Part shown: one piece after another, positions 5,152 through 6,417 of the stretch
How positions within the stretch are numbered: the stretch's first letter is position 1
How the letters are laid out: the number at the start of each line of letters is the position of its first letter
From: Gammaproteobacteria bacterium
GTDB taxonomy: Bacteria > Pseudomonadota > Gammaproteobacteria > Steroidobacterales > Steroidobacteraceae
Length of the DNA: 6,417 bases
NCBI GenBank assembly: GCA_005877965.1
Contig: VBNP01000195.1
Span: 1-6,417, forward strand
Reading direction: 5' to 3'
The notes under the pieces: generated by a model
The model's database searches: none
The model's input: the letters and a program-made list of their open reading frames with translations, nothing else
Told to the model about the DNA's origin: nothing
Position numbers and translations under genes: made by a program

Positions 5152-5630
5152 TCGCGGAAGTTGTTGAACTGCAGCGGCACGTCGAGCTTCGCGCCGCGCA
5201 GCAGCGCGATCGCCGCCTGCAGCTCATCGCGCTGCTTGCCGCTGATGCGCACCTTGTCGCCCTGCAGGCTCGCCTGCACCCTGAGCTTGGAGTCCTTGAC
5301 GAGGCGCATGATCTTCCTGCCGGCGTCCTGATCGATGCCGTGCTTCAGCAGCACCTCCTGGTGCGCGGCCGAGAGGCTCGTCTGCGGCTCCTTCACCTCG
5401 AGGCACACCAGGTCGACCCCGCGCTTGGAGAGCCGCAGCTTCAGGATCTCCAGCATCTGCTTCAGCTGAAAGTCCACCTGCGCGTGCAGCGTGATCGTGA
5501 ACTCCTGCAACTCGAAGCGCGCGCCCGTGTCCTTGAAGTCGAAGCGCTGCGACAGCTCGCGGTTCGCCTGGTCGACCGCGTTGGCGACCTCGTGGACGTT
5601 GAGCTCGGAAACGGTGTCGAAGGAGGGCAT
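5148..5630 (-). CDS. yajQ: YajQ family nucleotide/c-di-GMP-binding protein
   Basis: Cytoplasmic YajQ-family protein (UPF0234/DUF520), 160 residues against about 163 in E. coli, so complete. Landmarks are the N-terminal MPSFDTVSELNVHEVANAVD, RFDFKDTGARFEL near 29-41, LLKHGIDQDAGRKIMRLVKDSKLRVQASLQGDKVRISGK in the second half (given here as motif 94-132), and the family's C-terminal FNNFRD. Family members form two ferredoxin-like domains and bind nucleotides; a Xanthomonas homologue binds cyclic di-GMP and works with a transcription factor. Direct action on RNA or tRNA has also been proposed for the family. The ATG at 5630 matches the family start but lacks a good Shine-Dalgarno sequence. It lies eight bases after the stop of a small RHH-like gene, so the two are probably one transcript and yajQ may rely on coupling. 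The stop codon shares three bases with the btuF-like stop. Confidence 0.95.
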   Translation of the reverse strand: MPSFDTVSELNVHEVANAVDQANRELSQRFDFKDTGARFELQEFTITLHAQVDFQLKQMLEILKLRLSKRGVDLVCLEVKEPQTSLSAAHQEVLLKHGIDQDAGRKIMRLVKDSKLRVQASLQGDKVRISGKQRDELQAAIALLRGAKLDVPLQFNNFRD

Positions 5631-5638
5631 CGGGGAAC

Positions 5639-5980
5639 TCAGGTGCGGCGCCGCCCTGGTTTTGCGGCCTTGCCCGCCGGCTTCGCGCGCGTCGCGCGAC
5701 CCGTGCGCGGTTCGAGCTCGCGGCGATGCCTGCGCGAGAGCTCCATGAAGCGCGGCGTGGGGCCGGTACCCGCGACGTAGGGCATCGCGGCGGCGATTTC
5801 CCTGAGAGCCGCGCCCAGCAGCTCGGTGATGAGCTGCTCGGGCGCGCGCCCGGGGAACATCTCCGCGAGCGCCGCAAGGCGCGCGGCATCATCGACCGGC
5901 AGCCGCACGGCGTAGGTCCGGGCGGTGCGCGGCGCGGCCGCCTGCTCGCGCCAGCTGTCGAGCAACTCCTTGAAACTCAC
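5639..5980 (-). CDS. small ribbon-helix-helix-like protein with basic tail, upstream of yajQ
   Basis: Small protein of 113 residues, not recognised as a named family. Residues 21-60 read RTYAVRLPVDDAARLAALAE, then FPGRAPEQLITELLGAAL. A short strand followed by two helices with this spacing is the layout of ribbon-helix-helix (CopG/Arc-like) DNA-binding domains. Then come a conserved-looking AAAMPYVAGTGPTPRFMEL (64-81) and a strongly basic, Ala/Pro/Lys/Arg-rich tail (91-113) like those of proteins that bind nucleic acid nonspecifically. Start: GTG at 5980, ten bases after GGGGAG (minus strand, 5996-5991); a GTG two codons earlier is possible. The open frame extends to 6301 but there opposes the VOC gene and looks non-coding. 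It is followed after eight bases by yajQ. A regulator or YajQ partner is inferred; the RHH assignment is by pattern only. Confidence 0.78.
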   Translation of the reverse strand: MSFKELLDSWREQAAAPRTARTYAVRLPVDDAARLAALAEMFPGRAPEQLITELLGAALREIAAAMPYVAGTGPTPRFMELSRRHRRELEPRTGRATRAKPAGKAAKPGRRRT

Positions 5981-5996
5981 CTGCACACCACTCCCC

Positions 5997-6021
5997 GCGC
6001 GCCCGAACAGCCCGGGCGCGC
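5997..6021. repeat. 9-bp inverted repeat beside the RHH-like gene start
   Basis: GCGCGCCCG (5997-6005) and CGGGCGCGC (6013-6021) form a perfect 9-bp stem with a 7-base loop. It lies between the candidate -10 and the Shine-Dalgarno of the RHH-like gene, abutting the latter (5991-5996). No U-run follows, so it is not a terminator. It could be an operator, for instance for autoregulation, or a leader hairpin if transcription starts upstream of 6021. Confidence 0.45.
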
Positions 6022-6027
6022 ATTCTA
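6022..6027 (-). promoter_or_regulatory. candidate -10 for the RHH-like gene and yajQ
   Basis: Minus-strand TAGAAT matches TATAAT at 5 of 6 positions and lies 42 bases before the GTG at 5980. No convincing -35 occurs 16-18 bp upstream, where the sequence is GC-rich. Transcription would start near 6015, within the inverted repeat at 5997-6021. Confidence 0.35.
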
Positions 6028-6044
6028 GCGGAAAGCGTGCGCGC

Positions 6045-6056
6045 ACCGGCGCCGGT
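6045..6056. promoter_or_regulatory. 12-bp perfect palindrome, possible operator
   Basis: ACCGGCGCCGGT is a perfect even palindrome in the divergent gap between the RHH-like gene and the VOC gene. Its last base is the first base of the candidate VOC -35. Short GC palindromes arise readily by chance in such DNA, so an operator role is tentative. Confidence 0.3.
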
Positions 6057-6085
6057 TGTGACGGCGCACCTGCGGGCGGTAGCAT
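6056..6085 (+). promoter_or_regulatory. candidate promoter of the VOC gene
   Basis: TTGTGA (6056-6061, 4/6 to TTGACA) and TAGCAT (6080-6085, 4/6 to TATAAT) are 18 bp apart. The start would be near 6092, with a leader of about 24 nt containing the strong AAGGAGG ribosome-binding site. Modest matches only. Confidence 0.35.
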
Positions 6086-6115
6086 CGCACCTGACGCAAG
6101 GGCAAGGAGGTTTTC

Positions 6116-6417
6116 ATGTTCGATCACATCGGCTTGAAAGTGAAGGATCTGGACGCCAGCGTGCTCTTCTACACCGCCGCCCTGGGTCCTTTGGGTTACG
6201 AAGCCACCGCCCAGGACGAGTCGAGCGCGGCATTCGGTGCCAAGGGGACCTACAGCCTGTGGCTCGACGCCGACGCCAAACTGGCGCATTCCCTGGTGCA
6301 TCTCGCCTTTACCGCGGGCAACCGCGCGGCGGTCGATGCGTTTTACCGTGAAGGGCTCAAGGCGCGCGGCCGCGACAACGGCCCACCCGGCGCGCGCAAG
6401 GACTACAGCCCGACCTA
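6116..6417 (+). CDS. VOC/glyoxalase-family protein, cut by the right edge
   Basis: First 100 residues of a vicinal-oxygen-chelate superfamily protein; full members of this kind are usually about 120-130 residues, so roughly the last fifth lies outside. The start MFDHIGLKVKDLDASVLFYT is the classic beta-alpha opening of the fold, with His4 as a probable metal ligand. SLVHLAF supplies the second (His62), and the visible end ARKDYSPT leads to the usual terminal strand carrying the glutamate ligand, not seen here. The ATG at 6116 has AAGGAGG (6104-6110) five bases upstream. Superfamily members include glyoxalase I, dioxygenases and fosfomycin-type resistance enzymes; the sequence here is of the common uncharacterised single-domain type, and the substrate is unknown. 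It is divergent from the RHH-like/yajQ pair. Confidence 0.88.
   Translation, partial: MFDHIGLKVKDLDASVLFYTAALGPLGYEATAQDESSAAFGAKGTYSLWLDADAKLAHSLVHLAFTAGNRAAVDAFYREGLKARGRDNGPPGARKDYSPT

Noticed and set aside
4554..5780. 408-residue plus-strand open frame crossing btuF-like and yajQ genes
   Set aside because: Runs through the end of one real gene and antisense to two others; composition is typical of GC-rich frame shadows.
5981..6301. N-terminal extension of the RHH-like gene to an ATG at 6301
   Set aside because: The extra 107 residues run antisense to the VOC gene and through the divergent promoter region; the GTG at 5980 has a Shine-Dalgarno and a better protein start.

Overview
The window is very GC-rich chromosomal DNA with tightly packed genes, some overlapping. 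The gene content suggests a free-living Proteobacterium, probably a gammaproteobacterium: OxyR with both redox cysteines, YajQ with the FNNFRD terminus, and a BtuF-like periplasmic binding protein. Assignment to a genus is not possible from this sequence. There are no IS elements, tRNA or rRNA genes, CRISPR arrays or phage genes.

Layout, left to right. (1) A gene cut by the left edge, leftward from about 112, of unrecognised function. (2) An EamA/DMT-family permease, rightward, 221-1210. (3) A leftward operon transcribed from about 2960: oxyR (2912-2019), then an alpha/beta hydrolase (2022-1153). The two are joined by a GTGA stop/start overlap. The hydrolase overlaps the 3' end of the permease gene by 58 bp. 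(4) An AT-rich divergent control region, 2913-3044. It holds an extended -10 promoter for oxyR, a 37-bp OxyR-like box, a possible promoter for the rightward genes, and a 19-bp palindrome. (5) A rightward operon: a 2-Cys peroxiredoxin of the mycobacterial AhpC type (3045-3584) and AhpD (3586-4149), one base apart. A BtuF-like binding protein (4234-5151) follows on the same strand after 84 bp. (6) A leftward pair: a small ribbon-helix-helix-like protein with a basic tail (5980-5639), then yajQ (5630-5148). The yajQ and btuF stop codons overlap. (7) A divergent control region, 5981-6115. (8) A VOC/glyoxalase-family gene cut by the right edge.

The core is an oxidative-stress locus. OxyR senses peroxide through a disulfide switch, probably represses its own promoter and activates ahpC-ahpD. 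AhpC reduces peroxides and AhpD re-reduces AhpC. The arrangement oxyR<>ahpC-ahpD is the one known from mycobacteria. The hydrolase is tied to OxyR by translational coupling and may belong to the same response. The yajQ pair, the permease and the VOC gene have no evident functional link to it. I see no wholly new system. The least explained items are the RHH-like partner of YajQ, the OxyR-coupled hydrolase, and the palindromes in the two divergent control regions.
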